Program-made: the position numbers and the translations under genes
Shown here: positions 7,083 to 7,173 of the stretch, one piece after another
Numbering within the stretch: position 1 is the first letter of the stretch
How the letters are laid out: the number at the start of each line of letters is the position of its first letter
NCBI GenBank assembly: GCA_019751935.1
Contig: JAIEMR010000125.1
Coordinates: 1-7,173 of the forward strand
Source: Alphaproteobacteria bacterium
Lineage (GTDB): Bacteria > Pseudomonadota > Alphaproteobacteria > Paracaedibacterales > CAIULA01
Length of the DNA stretch: 7,173 bases
Direction: 5' to 3'
The notes under the pieces: model-generated
The model's database searches: none
Seen by the model: the letters and a program-made list of their open reading frames with translations, nothing else
Told to the model about the DNA's origin: nothing

Positions 7083-7173
7083 CTATAAAGGAAACCATTC
7101 CGGTCTGGCTTTGTGAATCAGGTAGTACCCAATAGCGGCCCCTCCATAAATACCCAAAGGAGCAAACCCACCC
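7083..7173 (-). CDS. Probable conjugative pilin (TraA-like), C-terminal end only
   Basis: An open frame enters from the right edge and ends at TAG (7083-7085), giving the last 29 residues of a protein. They consist of a Gly/Ala/Ile-rich stretch (GGFAPLGIYGGAAIGYYLI) followed by a basic-to-polar tail, HKARPEWFPL. This looks like the end of a hydrophobic membrane segment with a short cytoplasmic tail, as in small pilin subunits of the TraA/VirB2 kind. The gene lies 19 bases upstream of traL, exactly where traA sits in F-type operons. The start, the signal peptide and the first membrane segment are outside the window, so the pilin call rests on position and composition. A different small membrane protein is possible. 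Confidence 0.6.
   Translation of the reverse strand, partial: GGFAPLGIYGGAAIGYYLIHKARPEWFPL

Noticed and set aside
1..7173. CRISPR array, tRNA, insertion sequence or attachment site
   Set aside because: No regularly spaced repeats with spacers, no tRNA-like fold, no transposase or terminal inverted repeats were seen. Coding genes fill nearly the whole window.

Overview
All genes in this window lie on the minus strand and belong to one uninterrupted run: part of the transfer (tra) operon of an F-type conjugative type IV secretion system (T4SS). In transcription order, from high to low coordinates, they are the 3' end of a probable pilin gene (traA-like), then traL, traE, traK, traB, traV, traC, trbI and traW, the last running off the window edge. 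All but the pilin are recognised from family motifs remembered from the F plasmid proteins. The order matches the F plasmid core, but the F accessory genes between traB and traC (traP, trbD, trbG, traR) are absent.

Layout: 7083-7173 pilin tail; 6773-7063 traL (membrane protein at the base of the pilus channel); 6187-6759 traE (VirB8-like inner-membrane protein); 5421-6200 traK, 4039-5424 traB and 3545-4039 traV (the envelope-spanning core: secretin-like protein, VirB10-like scaffold and outer-membrane lipoprotein); 1027-3555 traC (VirB4-like ATPase); 647-1024 trbI; 1-630 traW (pilus assembly, periplasmic). Genes overlap or lie 0-19 bases apart, so translation is probably coupled. There is no gap large enough for a promoter or terminator of the usual kind, and I see none. 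No plus-strand gene is credible. No gene-free stretch exceeds 20 bases.

Organism: the DNA is AT-rich and lysine-rich, and the proteins are diverged from those of enterobacterial F. This fits an F-like element of a low-GC proteobacterium, such as a host-associated alphaproteobacterium (Rickettsiales or Holosporales, where such clusters are common) or Legionella and relatives. The sequence alone does not decide between these. Every complete gene is intact, which suggests a working or recently working transfer system.

The most unusual local structure is a 15-bp tandem repeat inside traK. Each core unit is a near-palindrome, and together they encode a short pentapeptide repeat in the linker between the two TraK domains. 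Other points are a start-site choice for traC, a long leader in the TraV lipoprotein, and a charged tail on the pilin-like protein. I found no clearly new system; this is a diverged, compact version of a known machine.
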